Positions 33,331 through 42,750 of a stretch of 64,000 nt of DNA are shown one piece after another. Made by a program: the position numbers and the translations under genes. The stretch's first letter is position 1. Every line of letters begins with the position of its first letter. This stretch comes from RH-AL1 sp965198485. GTDB lineage: Bacteria; Pseudomonadota; Alphaproteobacteria; Rhizobiales; Beijerinckiaceae. The notes beneath the pieces were generated by a model that was given only the letters and a program-made list of their open reading frames with translations, made no database searches and was not told where the DNA came from. The stretch is taken from contig CBDAPQ010000005.1 in assembly GCA_965198485.1 (NCBI GenBank), forward strand, positions 682,001-746,000, given 5' to 3'.

Positions 33331-34638
33331 ATGTCCGAGCCGCTAACGAAGGGGTGCATCATGTCGGTCTCGCCGTGCCGGATCTTAGCGACCCGCCTGA
33401 GTAACCGGCGCGTCGCCCTGCAGGAGATCTCGACCACGCGCGGCGGCTTCCGTCTCGCGACCTCGATCGGCGGCGTCCTGACAGGGCGAGGTGGCGACGT
33501 CATCATCATCGACGATCCTCTCAAGCCCGACGAGGCGGTGTCCGAGACCCGGCGCAAGGCGGTCAACGAGTGGTACGACACGACCCTGGTCAGCCGGCTC
33601 AACGACAAGCGCACAGGCGCGATCGTCATCATCATGCAGCGGCTACACGAGGACGATCTCGTCGGCCACCTGCTCGCGCGCGAGGACTGGCACGTCGTCT
33701 CGTTTCCCGCGGTTGCCGAGGAAGACGAGGCGCACGAGATCGCCACGCCCTTCGGTCGCCGGCTCTTCGCTCGCGAGAGCGGCGAGGCGCTGCATCCCGC
33801 GCGCGAGCCGATCGCGACGTTGGACGCGCTGCGTCGCACGATCGGCGACTACAACTTCTCCGGCCAGTACCAGCAGCGGCCGGCGCCGCTCGGCGGCGGC
33901 ATGATCAAGGAGGCCTGGTTCAAGCATTACGACGTGCCGCCGGCCGCCTTCGACCAGGTCGTCCAGAGCTGGGACACGGCCAACAAGGTAAGCGAACTCG
34001 CCGATTTTTCGGTGTGCACGACCTGGGGGCTCAAGGCAGGCGCCTTCTACCTCCTCAACGTGTTTCGCAAGAAGTTATCGTATCCCGATCTGAAGCGTGC
34101 GGTCGATGACCAGCGAACTTCCTTCAGTGCGACGGTGATCCTGATCGAGGACAAGGCCTCAGGCACCCAGCTGATCCAGGACCTGCTCGCCGAGGGCGTC
34201 TCGATGGTGAAGGGCTGCAAGACCGAGGGCGACAAGGTCATGCGTGTTCACGCCCAGAGCGCCACGATGGAGAACGGCTTCGTCTTCCTGCCCGAGCAGG
34301 CGCAGTGGCTGGACGATTACCTCCACGAGATGCTCGTCTTCCCGAAAGGTCGCCATGACGATCAGGTCGACTCGACGGCACAAGCCTTCGCTTGGGCCAA
34401 GCAGCGCTCGCCGGACACCGGCTTCATCGAGTATTACGCGCGCTTGGCTGGCGATCGGGCAGGTGGCGCCAGCTGCGCGAAGACGCGCTTGCTCGTGCCG
34501 CCAGGGCACTTCGGCCGTGTACCTGAGCGACGGCTCATGCTCAGCAGTCCGCGATGGCGTTATCGAGGTGCACGAGAGCGAAGTGGCGCCGCTGCTTGCC
34601 GCAGGCTTCGCGCGTTCGTGAGGTACGAAGAGCGCTGA
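33331..34638 (+). pseudogene. Phage terminase large subunit relic
   Basis: The ATPase Walker A part is missing: the frame begins about 15-40 residues before GGFRLATSIGGVLTGRGGD, followed by Walker B VIIIDDPLKPDEA. The nuclease domain is present: VQSWDTANKVSE, ILIEDKASGTQLIQDL and KGRHDDQVDSTAQAFAW. After about 34440 the frame leaves the family; in the neighbouring frame, 34490-34621 reads GTSAVYLSDGSCSAVRDG and APLLAAGFARS, a small protein often found after terminases. AAAGGAG precedes the ATG at 33331. A decayed prophage fragment; packaging activity is not possible without the P-loop. Confidence 0.78.
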
Positions 34639-34794
34639 TGCCGATAGCCGTTCTGGTAGTGGATCAGTTGATGACCCACTACCACCGTTCTAAATGACGT
34701 GAGCTGGCCGGAAAACGGTTAGTCTGATCGAGCGATGGTCGGACAGAAGCTGCCGTTCACGTTCCCCTTGTCAAGCGGCAAAACCAAGGTGTTT

Positions 34795-35778
34795 TCAGCT
34801 TTTGGTTCCGCGGTGGCTTACCGCGCTCTCCGCCAAGCCTTCACGAGAGAGCGTCCAAGCTTCTGTACGTCGCAGTTCTACAATCGTGTCCCGCAACCAA
34901 CGTTGGGTGGGCACGCTGTCGTTAGAGCTGTGCCAGATCATAGAGATCGAGACGTCAGGCAGGTCGATCGGTGCTGGGCTGACGGCGAGGCCCATGCTTT
35001 CACCGAAGAAGCGCGCAAGTCTCGAATGCATCGTGGCAATCACTGGCGCTTGGCGAACCACAAAAGGCATGGCGTTGAAGCGGGGCGAGGTCAGCGCGAC
35101 GGTGCGAGTGCGCCCAATCTTGGCGAGAGCATCGTCCACCACACCGTGAGCACTCTCGACCAAGCTGGTGAGAACGTGGGGAAGCCGCACAAAATCGTCG
35201 AGCGAGATCGGCGGCGTTATGCCGACAAGCTCGGCGTTGAACACGCAGAGATAGCTTTCCCTATTGAGCATGCGTCGCTTGTGGTGCGTATTGCCCTTCT
35301 CGAAAACGCCGATGCCGAGATCAACGCGGCCGCTATCGAGATCCTCCAAGATTCGGTGCCGATCTGTCGTGTGCAGCAGCAACTTGACGCTCGGAGCGAT
35401 CGTCTGCAGGCGGGCAACGAGCTGCGGCATAAGCAGCACCTCGGTCGAATCTGGAATTCCAAGCGAAAACGTAACGTCGGCTGAGGCTGGGTCAAAAACG
35501 GCGGGGGCTGACGTCAGCTCCTGAATTTGGGCGAGCGCCACTTGCACGGGCGCCTGCAGCGCTATTGCGCGCGGCGTCGGGCGCATGCCGTCCGGCGTCC
35601 GCGTCAGCAACTCGTCCGCGAAGGTCGCTCGCAGCCGCGACAGCGTATGGCTCATGGCGGACTGGCTGACCCCAATAGCCGCCGCGGCACGCGTGACACT
35701 GCGTTCGCTCAACAGAGCGTCGAACGCCACCAACAGGTTGAGGTCGAGCTTGTCCAAATGAGCATGATCGATACGCAT
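34795..35778 (-). CDS. LysR-family transcriptional regulator
   Basis: 327 aa. N-terminal winged helix: LDLNLLVAFDALLSERSVTR and AAAAIGVSQSAMSHTLSRLR, then the long linker helix and a substrate-binding domain of the NodD/PBP2 type (SADVTFSLGIPDSTEVLLMP, RVDLGIGVFEKG). Divergent from a small secreted-protein gene whose start is about 100 bp away, its most likely target. The effector is unknown. Confidence 0.9.
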   Translation of the reverse strand: MRIDHAHLDKLDLNLLVAFDALLSERSVTRAAAAIGVSQSAMSHTLSRLRATFADELLTRTPDGMRPTPRAIALQAPVQVALAQIQELTSAPAVFDPASADVTFSLGIPDSTEVLLMPQLVARLQTIAPSVKLLLHTTDRHRILEDLDSGRVDLGIGVFEKGNTHHKRRMLNRESYLCVFNAELVGITPPISLDDFVRLPHVLTSLVESAHGVVDDALAKIGRTRTVALTSPRFNAMPFVVRQAPVIATMHSRLARFFGESMGLAVSPAPIDLPDVSISMIWHSSNDSVPTQRWLRDTIVELRRTEAWTLSREGLAESAVSHRGTKS

Positions 35779-35875
35779 TATGCATTCGATCTATTTGATT
35801 CATGGAAGGAGGGAAAGCACATTGGTCCCACGACGCGTCGGCTTCCCGAGACGCTCAGATCAAGGATCACATATC

Positions 35876-36106
35876 ATGACCAAGGTTTTCCTGACCCTCG
35901 CTCTCACCCTTTCAACTTCCACCAGCTTCGCGGCTTTGCCAGGCGTCGGGTATGGCGGCACCACAGGCGCTCTCGCTCTGGAAACTCGCGATCTGGCGAC
36001 CAACGCCAACGAGGTTCGCCGACAGGGCGGCTTCGTCACCGCCGGAGCCGTCCACTGGATCCAGCCGCAAGACGAGGGTAGGAAGATGAGTGCAGTGGCT
36101 TATTAA
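35876..36106 (+). CDS. Small secreted protein of unknown function
   Basis: 76 aa. Start at the ATG at 35876 with AAGGA upstream. Typical signal peptide MTKVFLTLALTLSTSTSFA cut before ALPG. The mature part is about 57 residues, Gly/Ala-rich, without Cys (VGYGGTTGALALETRDLATN). I recognise no family. It could be a full-length small periplasmic protein or the surviving 5' end of a longer gene. Confidence 0.55.
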   Translation: MTKVFLTLALTLSTSTSFAALPGVGYGGTTGALALETRDLATNANEVRRQGGFVTAGAVHWIQPQDEGRKMSAVAY

Positions 36107-36245
36107 GAGAGATCATGGTTACCGCCAACTAGCCGGCGCCTCTATGACGTTGACGAGGTCGCCTATCGCGTCCGCGACCGGCCGGAAGCAGCCAGGCTGC
36201 TCCCGGCGATCCTGCGGCAGTAAGCTGACAGAAGCTCACTCCGGC

Positions 36246-36692
36246 TTATCCAACCAGCTTTTCAAGAAGGCCTTTGCCGGTGTTCAGCGTGGCGCCGAGT
36301 TGCTTGACGAGGCCTAACTCGTCCGATGATCCCCAACGCTCGACGATTTTGCCGTTCTCGTATCGGCCAATCTGCATGCCGCGCGCCTCGAACGACTTTC
36401 CTGTCGGCGCTATGCCCATGAAGTCACCCTTATGTGTCCCATGTATCTTGTATGCCATCGCGAGATTGTTCTCATCCTGGACGATATGATCGACAGTGAC
36501 CTTCAGATCGGGAAACGCGGTTCGCATCATGGAGAAGAACTTGATGAAGCCTTCAGGCCCTTTACCTTGATCAGGCGCCGGATCATGCTCGACGACGTCG
36601 GCAGAAAAGATCTCGTTTAGCGCCTGCAGATCGCCAGATGATACGGCTTCGCCTAGCTTTTTCGTCGCTTCAAGGTTTTGTTCTTTGCTCAT
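36246..36692 (-). CDS. SnoaL-like ester cyclase family protein
   Basis: 148 aa, NTF2-like fold. The conserved pattern AVSSGDLQALNEIFSADVVE, HDPAPDQGKGPEGFIKFF, AFPDLKVTVDHIVQDENNLA and HGTHKGDFMGIAPTGKSFEA matches the ester-cyclase/SnoaL group. TGAGAGGAGAACC-type SD before the ATG at 36692. Such proteins act on diverse small molecules and are often found near redox-sensing regulators; here a MarR/OhrR-like gene lies upstream on the same strand. Confidence 0.85.
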   Translation of the reverse strand: MSKEQNLEATKKLGEAVSSGDLQALNEIFSADVVEHDPAPDQGKGPEGFIKFFSMMRTAFPDLKVTVDHIVQDENNLAMAYKIHGTHKGDFMGIAPTGKSFEARGMQIGRYENGKIVERWGSSDELGLVKQLGATLNTGKGLLEKLVG

Positions 36693-36867
36693 GTAAGGTT
36701 CTCCTCGGGGATTGACGTGTCTGTTATGCTCTCCACCGTGCCGCGAACGCCCTCGAGTTGGGGCGCGGCGAACGTAGCGGTTGAAGGGCGAAGAGGCTGG
36801 CAGCGGCTAAAGTCGTGATGCGGGATATACTATTCTTCTCTATTTAGGCTATAATGCAAGCTTCTGC

Positions 36868-37359
36868 TCAAGATTTCACTTCGTAAAATAAGGCCTTACT
36901 GGCCTCATCAGACGAGAAGCCAAGATTGTCACGGAGCGCCATTATCCGGTTCATCAAATCTCTTATCTCGGCCGGAGCGAGCTTGGTCATACACTTAAGA
37001 TCTTCGTGCATTGCCTCAGCCTGGATCTCGAGAGCGCGCCCCGAAGCGGTCAACTTGATGTTGACTTGACGCTCATCGTTTGCGGTACGTATACGTACGA
37101 TTAGACCCTGATGTTCAAGGCGCCTCAAGAGCGGGGTCAACGTCCCAGTCGAGAGCTGAAGGTCGTTACCAATGTCGCTTACACGCAGATCGTCCTTCTC
37201 CCACAAAACCAGCAAGACGAGATACTGCGGGTAGGTCAAGCCTAAAGGTTCCAGGAGAATCCGGTAGGCTTTTGTAAACGCGTGGAAGGCTGAGTAAACA
37301 GCGAAACAAAGGTGCTCACGGGGAGGTGATGTCCTCCGCTTCTTCTTAGGTGCGTACAT
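36868..37359 (-). CDS. MarR-family regulator, OhrR-like
   Basis: 163 aa winged-helix regulator. The N-terminal Cys in REHLCFAVYSAFHAFTKAYR lies where OhrR has its peroxide-sensing Cys, next to Tyr residues. PLGLTYPQYLVLLVLWEKDD, VSDIGNDLQLSTGTLTPLLRRLEHQGL and the wing RTANDERQVNIKLT complete the pattern. No ohr gene is next to it; the neighbouring ester-cyclase-like gene is the nearest possible target. Confidence 0.87.
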   Translation of the reverse strand: MYAPKKKRRTSPPREHLCFAVYSAFHAFTKAYRILLEPLGLTYPQYLVLLVLWEKDDLRVSDIGNDLQLSTGTLTPLLRRLEHQGLIVRIRTANDERQVNIKLTASGRALEIQAEAMHEDLKCMTKLAPAEIRDLMNRIMALRDNLGFSSDEASKALFYEVKS

Positions 37360-37702
37360 CGTCCAGCCCTTGACCTCACATAAGTCTTTGCCTACCGCAC
37401 GCTACTGCTCCATGGAAGCAATATCGACCAGATCCAATTTCGCCGGCCGGCGGCTTCAAAGCGCGTTCGGGTCGCTGCTGTATTGATCGAGCGCGCTGTC
37501 TTTCAACACAAAGGTTTGTAGCTCCTATCTAACGGAGACAGGCTCCCGAAGTCTGATCGACACGACATCCTGTAGGCAAAAGAAAGCCAAGAGCCCCAAG
37601 GTCAAGCATCGTTATCGCCCAGCACCTCGGCTCGAGATGTGAACCGACGCGGAGCGCCGGAACGTTTGCTTTGCGCACAAAGCCAAGCTCTATTAAACGG
37701 GA
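37360..37702. other. Intergenic stretch, nothing recognised
   Basis: 343 bp upstream of the OhrR-like gene and downstream of the SGNH gene. No coding frame, RNA or clear terminator is visible; it should contain the OhrR-like gene's promoter. Confidence 0.4.
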
Positions 37703-39085
37703 TTACCTGCCACCGACACCAAAGATCGAGATCGGCGTGCAGTCAGCCATATGCGAGTAACCAGCAGCATTCGGATGGAGGTGGTCGCCGCTGTCGTACT
37801 TTGGGTTGAGCTGGCTGGTGTTGGCGGGGTTCTGCATGCAGGTCGAGAGATCAATAGTAGCGTCGGCAAGATTGCTGCCAGGACCCGTCAAGATCCAGGT
37901 GTTGACCTGGCGCCGGAGCGCGTCGCTAATCGCCGTGCCATGCAGGGCGCCACCTGACACGGGAGCCGGCAAAATGCCTTGAAACGCAATTGTGACAGGA
38001 GCGAACTGGCTGGCTTCTGCGCCTAATGCCGGCAGGATCGTTGTAAGTACAGCTCTGATCCGATGACTATGGAGTTGAGTGATCAAGCTTGTCAAATCGG
38101 CTTCGATTGTTTTGACAATGGTAGGATCGCCAAGCGTCTGCGCAGGAAGGTCAAAAGCTATATCGTTGATGCCTAGGCCGATGATTGCATCGGTCGCGCC
38201 GGGCACGCTTAAGACATCTGTACCTAGACGATTGATTCCAGACGGACCAAAGAACGGCAAAAATGGTCCTGCTGTTAAGCGATTGCCAGCAATACCAGCA
38301 TTGACAAAGCTAAATTGCGAGTAGCCGTTTGTGGATACAACCTTCTTTTGTATGTAGTCTTCATAGCGTTCCTCAAATCCAAGATTGGTGATGTTTTCTA
38401 CAAAAGTGTTCTCAACAGCCTTGTTGACTTGTAGCCCGTCAGTGATCGAGTCTCCGAAGGAGACTACGACGCGGGGAGAGGCGTTCATGCTGAAGACGTC
38501 TAGTTCGTTGATGTAGTGCCACGACGCTTGGAAAAGCGCACCTTGAGTCAACTCAAACGGGAGAAATCCACCTCCCGACTCCGGCGCAGCTAAGGCGGTT
38601 GCCGAGAAATAATTGACCTCGCGCGAAACGGAGTGCGTCTCGGAAGCGACAGGAATGGTGCCGGGAAGCGCCTGCATGCTAATCGCGAGCTTTGTAAAGC
38701 TGACGACTGGGAAGCTCATTGGATCGCTTGTAACCGTCGCCCCTGGCGGTATGGTGACATTGGATGAACCGCCAAACGTAAGTTGCTTATTGCTACCTAC
38801 AACAACCGCAGCTCCGCTTTGCTGTGTTCCAATCCACACTTGAGAAAAAGTGACAGGCATAATGCCAAGGCGGTTCGTCAGCGTAAGCCGCAGAGCATCA
38901 CCGCTCACCCGTGGCGAAATGATCTCCCGTAGCGTCTGCGTGCCGGGTGGTATTATGCCGGTCGCACCAGCTGGGTCGCCCGTCCATGCGCCGAGCCATC
39001 CGGCGGCGCTGGCGGGAGAAACCACCGTGGAACATAGCAAAGCAGCTGCGGCAGCGTGTGTGATCAGACAACGATAAAGCTTCAT
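37703..39085 (-). CDS. Secreted SGNH/GDSL hydrolase
   Basis: 460 aa from the ATG at 39085, chosen because GAGAGGCGAG precedes it. Signal peptide in residues 1-28 (LITHAAAAALLCSTVVSPAS, cut near ASA-A). A beta-rich N-terminal domain (28-190) is followed by the SGNH domain: VVVSFGDSITDGLQVNK (nucleophile Ser), FVNAGIAGNRLTAGPF (Gly block), DAIIGLGINDIAFD (Asn block) and KYDSGDHLHPNAAGYSHMAD (Asp-x-x-His). This layout matches exported esterases acting on plant or microbial polysaccharides. The codon use and lower GC than the neighbours hint at transfer. Confidence 0.9.
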   Translation of the reverse strand: MKLYRCLITHAAAAALLCSTVVSPASAAGWLGAWTGDPAGATGIIPPGTQTLREIISPRVSGDALRLTLTNRLGIMPVTFSQVWIGTQQSGAAVVVGSNKQLTFGGSSNVTIPPGATVTSDPMSFPVVSFTKLAISMQALPGTIPVASETHSVSREVNYFSATALAAPESGGGFLPFELTQGALFQASWHYINELDVFSMNASPRVVVSFGDSITDGLQVNKAVENTFVENITNLGFEERYEDYIQKKVVSTNGYSQFSFVNAGIAGNRLTAGPFLPFFGPSGINRLGTDVLSVPGATDAIIGLGINDIAFDLPAQTLGDPTIVKTIEADLTSLITQLHSHRIRAVLTTILPALGAEASQFAPVTIAFQGILPAPVSGGALHGTAISDALRRQVNTWILTGPGSNLADATIDLSTCMQNPANTSQLNPKYDSGDHLHPNAAGYSHMADCTPISIFGVGGR

Positions 39086-39662
39086 CTCGCCTCTCCCACG
39101 GTATGTAAGGTATGTTGTGTGCGACATTGGCTTGCACGACATGCTCATCGCTAAAGATCCATGGTACGTCGGTCAACGTGATTGGATAGGCAAAGAGCTC
39201 AAAAAATAGAGTACATGTGTTTTTAGGACTGTCGATTGTTTTGGCGCTCTGCCTCAATCGTGACGCCGACTATTTAGGCGTCTGGCGCGAAAAACAACAA
39301 GAAGGATTGCCTACTTCGTAGACGGAAACATCCTTTTAGAAGGAAACAAATCTTGTCCAACGCGTCGTCAACGAGTCATGCCGCCGCGCGCGCGGCGTTG
39401 GCTGAAGGCCCTTAATTCATGAGGCCGAGCAACGCGGGTCGCATGCCACCGTTCATAATCCGCACGTGAGTACGCGTGGTGAAATGTGGCACGTCGTGCT
39501 GACCGTTTCTTGGCCGAAATGTACGCTGCTACACACTATAACGCGCAATATACCTTTAGCGTTTCGCCGAGTTACGCTTTTTAGAGTGATGAAGAAGTAG
39601 TGAACGGTCGTAGTTAGCCCGTCTTATTCATTGCCGGCGTAGGAGAGGCTGGCGGGCATAGC
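39086..39662. other. Intergenic stretch, low-GC
   Basis: 577 bp. The first 100 bp should hold the promoter of the SGNH hydrolase. The rest is less GC-rich than the surroundings and shows no gene, tRNA or repeat that I can support. Confidence 0.4.
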
Positions 39663-40142
39663 CTAAATCTTTGATGATGCGTAGGTTCGGGTGTCGAGAC
39701 CAAGCATTCGCTCATCGTCGCACCGGCCGCGCCCGCCATGACCCACGATACGGGCGACGACCGAGGAGGTCATCACCACGTGACGGACGCCCGCGCGATG
39801 CGCCGCGCTGAGCACCCGTCGCGTGCCCTCGCGCGCGGGCGCGACGAGGTCCTGATCCTTGTACTCGCGCACCGGCATCGGCGAAGCGACGTGGATCACG
39901 TGCTCCGTTCCATCGGTGGGCGCGTCCCAGCCCGCGTCCGCCAGCAAGTCGGCGGCGTAAAAGGTGAGGCGGTCGACAGGCGCGTGTCGAGCGAGGCTGG
40001 CGCGTACCGCGTCCGCCCGTGCCATGTCGCGCACGGTGGCGCGGAGACGGCGGCCCTCCTTCAGGAGCGCGACGACGATCCATCCGGCGAGGTAACCCGA
40101 GCCACCGGTGACGAGGACGGACCCATGGTCGACGTGATCCAT
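39663..40142 (-). pseudogene. Truncated NAD(P)-dependent epimerase/reductase (extended SDR)
   Basis: N-terminal 159 residues of an extended SDR: GSVLVTGGSGYLAGWIVVAL (nucleotide loop), RATVRDMARADAVRASLARH, HVIHVASPMPVREY, HVVMTSSVVARIVGHG and the active-site TYASSK, directly followed by Ile and stop. The other 180 or so residues of the substrate domain are missing, so it cannot be functional. Divergent from an HxlR-type regulator gene, the usual layout for such reductases. Confidence 0.8.
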
Positions 40143-40233
40143 CTTGCTTTGTCCCTGTGCGCGCGCGGCGCGGTTCGGTATCCTTTGGTGACCGGAGGTA
40201 AGCCGTCAGGAGGCGCGCTCGCAAGGAGGCACC

Positions 40234-40616
40234 TTGATAAAACCATGTGAAGTGGAGATCCCGGTTGGCAGCTGTCGAACGTTGGGCACCACGCTCGCGC
40301 GCATCGGCGACAAGTGGTCGATGCTGATCATCTGGTCCTTGGGGACAGGTCACGACGCTTCAACGAGCTGCGCCGCGGGATCGGGATTTCGCAGAAGGTG
40401 CTGACCTCAGCATTGCGAGGGCTGGAGCGCTACGGCTACCTTGTGCGCACCGTCACGCCCACCGTCCCGCCGCGTGTGGACTATGCCCTTACGGACATGG
40501 GTCGGGAGGTCCTCGGTCCTGTCCGAGCCCTGGCGCAATGGGCGCTGGCACAAAACGACCGGATCGAGGGCGCCAGAAAACGCTTCGATGAGGGCGCTCG
40601 CAGGTCACTCGGCTGA
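40234..40616 (+). pseudogene. HxlR-family regulator with a frameshift
   Basis: TTG start at 40234 with AAGGAGG upstream. It reads IPVGSCRTLGTTLARIGDKW then SMLIIWSLG, after which one G is missing from a G run near 40337-40345. The rest continues in the next frame: DRSRRFNELRRGIGISQKVL, ALRGLERYGYLVRTVTPTVP, PRVDYALTDMGREVLGP. Together they give a complete HxlR winged helix with the N-terminal Cys. A single-base loss in a homopolymer could be a real mutation or a read error. Divergent from the truncated reductase. Confidence 0.75.
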
Positions 40617-40934
40617 CGAGTTCGCCCGGAACGTTTCCGTAATGATCTCGGTGAACCGAACGTCCGCTTCCAGGCGCGGCGTTAAGCACCAAGAACGGCG
40701 TGCATTGGCGCGAAGCGGAACGTTCGCTTGGCGGTGTTAGGCGAGCCTCGGCTTGGCACTTGAGCCGCAGCGGCTTTGAGACACCCGGCGTGATCGACCT
40801 CCTTGGGGAGAGTGCTGGCGGCCGAAAGGCGAACGGCCGAGCCTTGGCTGACCGGCTCGACAACATGCAAATACGAGTAGGCGCCTCCCTAGCGGCGGCG
40901 TAAGGTATCTCTACCTACATAGGAGGTAGAAACC
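40617..40934. other. Intergenic stretch, nothing recognised
   Basis: 318 bp between the HxlR relic and the DUF6641 gene. No convincing coding frame. The last 30 bp hold AGGAGGTAG, the ribosome-binding site for the next gene. Confidence 0.4.
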
Positions 40935-41453
40935 ATGAGTCTTCTCGAACAACTCAGCTTGTCGAACACCGCCGCACCTAAGCCCGACCGTACCCCGACC
41001 GGTCGTTTCCGCAGCAAGATCATCGAGGCCATCGACCTGCAGATCGCGATGGCCGAAGCTCAGGCCGCCGGGACTGAAATCAAGCCGACGCGCACTCGAG
41101 CTTTTCGAAACGACGAAGGCGTGCGGGAGCGGCGTGAGGTTGCGATCCGATTACGCCCGTGGTGGTGGACGGACGAGGCCGGCATTACCTTCCTTTCGCT
41201 TCGCCACGGCGGCCGCGTGGTCGAGATCGCACCCGGCAAGACGACGATTGAGGTTGGAGCCATATCGGATCTCACCGCAAAGCTGACGATCCTTCGCGAC
41301 GCGGCTCGCGCCGGCGAACTCGATGGCTGCCGGGACGAGATGGCCCGCACGATGCCTCGGAAGGCCGACAAGGTAGAGGGGCAGACCCCGTCGGCTGCCC
41401 CAAGAAAGCCTTCCAGGAAGGCCGAGGGCGGCTCGCAGCATAGTGCGGGCTAG
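40935..41453 (+). CDS. DUF6641-family protein
   Basis: 172 aa, cytosolic. The layout fits the DUF6641 proteins of proteobacterial plasmids and islands: N-terminal RSKIIEAIDLQIAMAEAQAA (basic helix), then RREVAIRLRPWWWTDEAGIT (the RPWWW core), LSLRHGGRVVEIAPGKTTIE, ISDLTAKLTILRDAARAGEL. The C-terminal 30 residues are Lys/Arg-rich and disordered. AGGAGG sits 8 bp before the ATG. Function unknown; its presence marks mobile or plasmid-derived DNA. Confidence 0.75.
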   Translation: MSLLEQLSLSNTAAPKPDRTPTGRFRSKIIEAIDLQIAMAEAQAAGTEIKPTRTRAFRNDEGVRERREVAIRLRPWWWTDEAGITFLSLRHGGRVVEIAPGKTTIEVGAISDLTAKLTILRDAARAGELDGCRDEMARTMPRKADKVEGQTPSAAPRKPSRKAEGGSQHSAG

Positions 41454-41590
41454 GATGGCTGCTCTTATGCCCTGATGGCCCAAATAGGCCTACCTTTGAA
41501 GGGGTTTCATGGTGCCGATACCTCTTCAGCCTTCACCTCGTCGAAGCTTTGGCGTGCCCGAGACCTTACCTCAACGAAAGGATCATTGTT

Positions 41591-41803
41591 ATGGCCCTGC
41601 TCAATATCCGCGATCAGGTCGCAGCGACTCGGGATCTCGTCGGCTGCCTGTACTTGGCCTGCCAACATGTGCAGATCGAGGACGAGCGCGCAGCCCTCAG
41701 CTCGGTCAGTCACACAGTGCGCGAGAAGTTACGGGAGATCGATGAGGCGCTCGATGAGCTGATCAGTGGGCCGAAAGCAGATTGGCCCGGTCGACGCGCT
41801 TAG
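41591..41803 (+). CDS. Small helical protein, unknown
   Basis: 70 aa from the ATG at 41591, GAAAGGA upstream. Predicted all-helical: LLNIRDQVAATRDLVGCLYL, REKLREIDEALDELISG. No family recognised. It has a plausible ribosome-binding site and amino-acid mix, and the arrangement with DUF6641 suggests an island cargo or maintenance gene. Confidence 0.5.
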   Translation: MALLNIRDQVAATRDLVGCLYLACQHVQIEDERAALSSVSHTVREKLREIDEALDELISGPKADWPGRRA

Positions 41804-41832
41804 ATCGACAAAGGCGACCGCCAACGAAATGA

Positions 41833-42393
41833 CTATCGGCAGTAGTGCGTCACGTAGAAGCTTCTCGGATCGTCCAGCGTCTTTTCAATCTTGTAGGTCA
41901 CAGCATTGGCGCAAATTCCCTTTTCTCCTGGGAGCCCGATCGACACCAAGGCCAGATCGAAAGGAAGCTGAAAGTTTTGCTGATAATCTGCAGCACAGTA
42001 GCGCACGTTATTGATTACATCATACGACTGCTGCCTGATGTTGTGCGCGCTAACCTGCCATTTCTCGATAATTTGCAGCATAATCTTGCTTTTGGTAGTC
42101 GGCGTCGATGCTGCGTCGCGTGCTGGCAGGTTGAGCTTCTTCCTTCTCGGCAGCATTGTTTTCCGTTCTCCCGGGCTCTCGATAATGTCCGTGCAGGCCG
42201 CGACCCGCCCGCTTGGATCAGCGGCGTGGAGGCATGCGGACCAATTTGTAACGGCAAAGGCAGGGACTGGGACGACGAGAACGGTAGTGGCGAAGGCAAC
42301 AACGGAGGCGAGCTCGCGCCCCCGGCGCGACGGCCTCCAACCCTTATTCTCGACGGGGTAAGGCGAAGGCAACACACAAAAAGATCGGCTCAT
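41833..42393 (-). CDS. Exported protein of unknown function
   Basis: 186 aa. A hydrophobic stretch ASVVAFATTVLVVPVPAFAV around residues 29-48 resembles a signal peptide after a basic N-terminus, so a start downstream of the first ATG is possible. Four Cys residues (SACLHAAD, VAACTDII, VRYCAADY, GICANAVTY) could form two disulfides. No family recognised. Convergent with a small helical protein gene. Confidence 0.5.
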   Translation of the reverse strand: MSRSFCVLPSPYPVENKGWRPSRRGRELASVVAFATTVLVVPVPAFAVTNWSACLHAADPSGRVAACTDIIESPGERKTMLPRRKKLNLPARDAASTPTTKSKIMLQIIEKWQVSAHNIRQQSYDVINNVRYCAADYQQNFQLPFDLALVSIGLPGEKGICANAVTYKIEKTLDDPRSFYVTHYCR

Positions 42394-42474
42394 GGCAGAC
42401 CTCAGGCCAGCAGGAAGGAAGGTAAGCTAGCTCCTAAAAGAGGGATATAGCCAGTGGTTTGATCAGCTGCTTCG

Positions 42475-42750
42475 ATGCTGCTTTGGCCTATGCGTGGCCG
42501 GGAGCTCATAGCGTGGAACCTCCGCCGGCTGCGGGTCGCTGCCGGCATCTCGCAGGAGCGGCTTGCCGCCGACGCTGGCATTGATCGGGCGTATCTTGGC
42601 GGCCTTGAGAACAGGCGTGGTAACCCGACCGTCGACCTACTCGACCGGATCGCCGACCGTCTTGAGGCTCGGCTCAGCGAGCTTTTCGCCGAGCCTCCAC
42701 CGGATGAACTTCCGCCGACGCCGCTCAAGCGCGGACGACGCAGGATGTAA
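42475..42750 (+). CDS. XRE-family helix-turn-helix regulator
   Basis: 91 aa. A single HTH_3 domain fills the protein: RELIAWNLRRLRVAAGISQE, RLAADAGIDRAYLGGLENRR, GNPTVDLLDRIADRLEARLS. This compact form (about 80-90 aa) is common in R-M controller proteins and island regulators; no restriction-modification gene is adjacent. An ATG at 42490 is an alternative start. Confidence 0.87.
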   Translation: MLLWPMRGRELIAWNLRRLRVAAGISQERLAADAGIDRAYLGGLENRRGNPTVDLLDRIADRLEARLSELFAEPPPDELPPTPLKRGRRRM

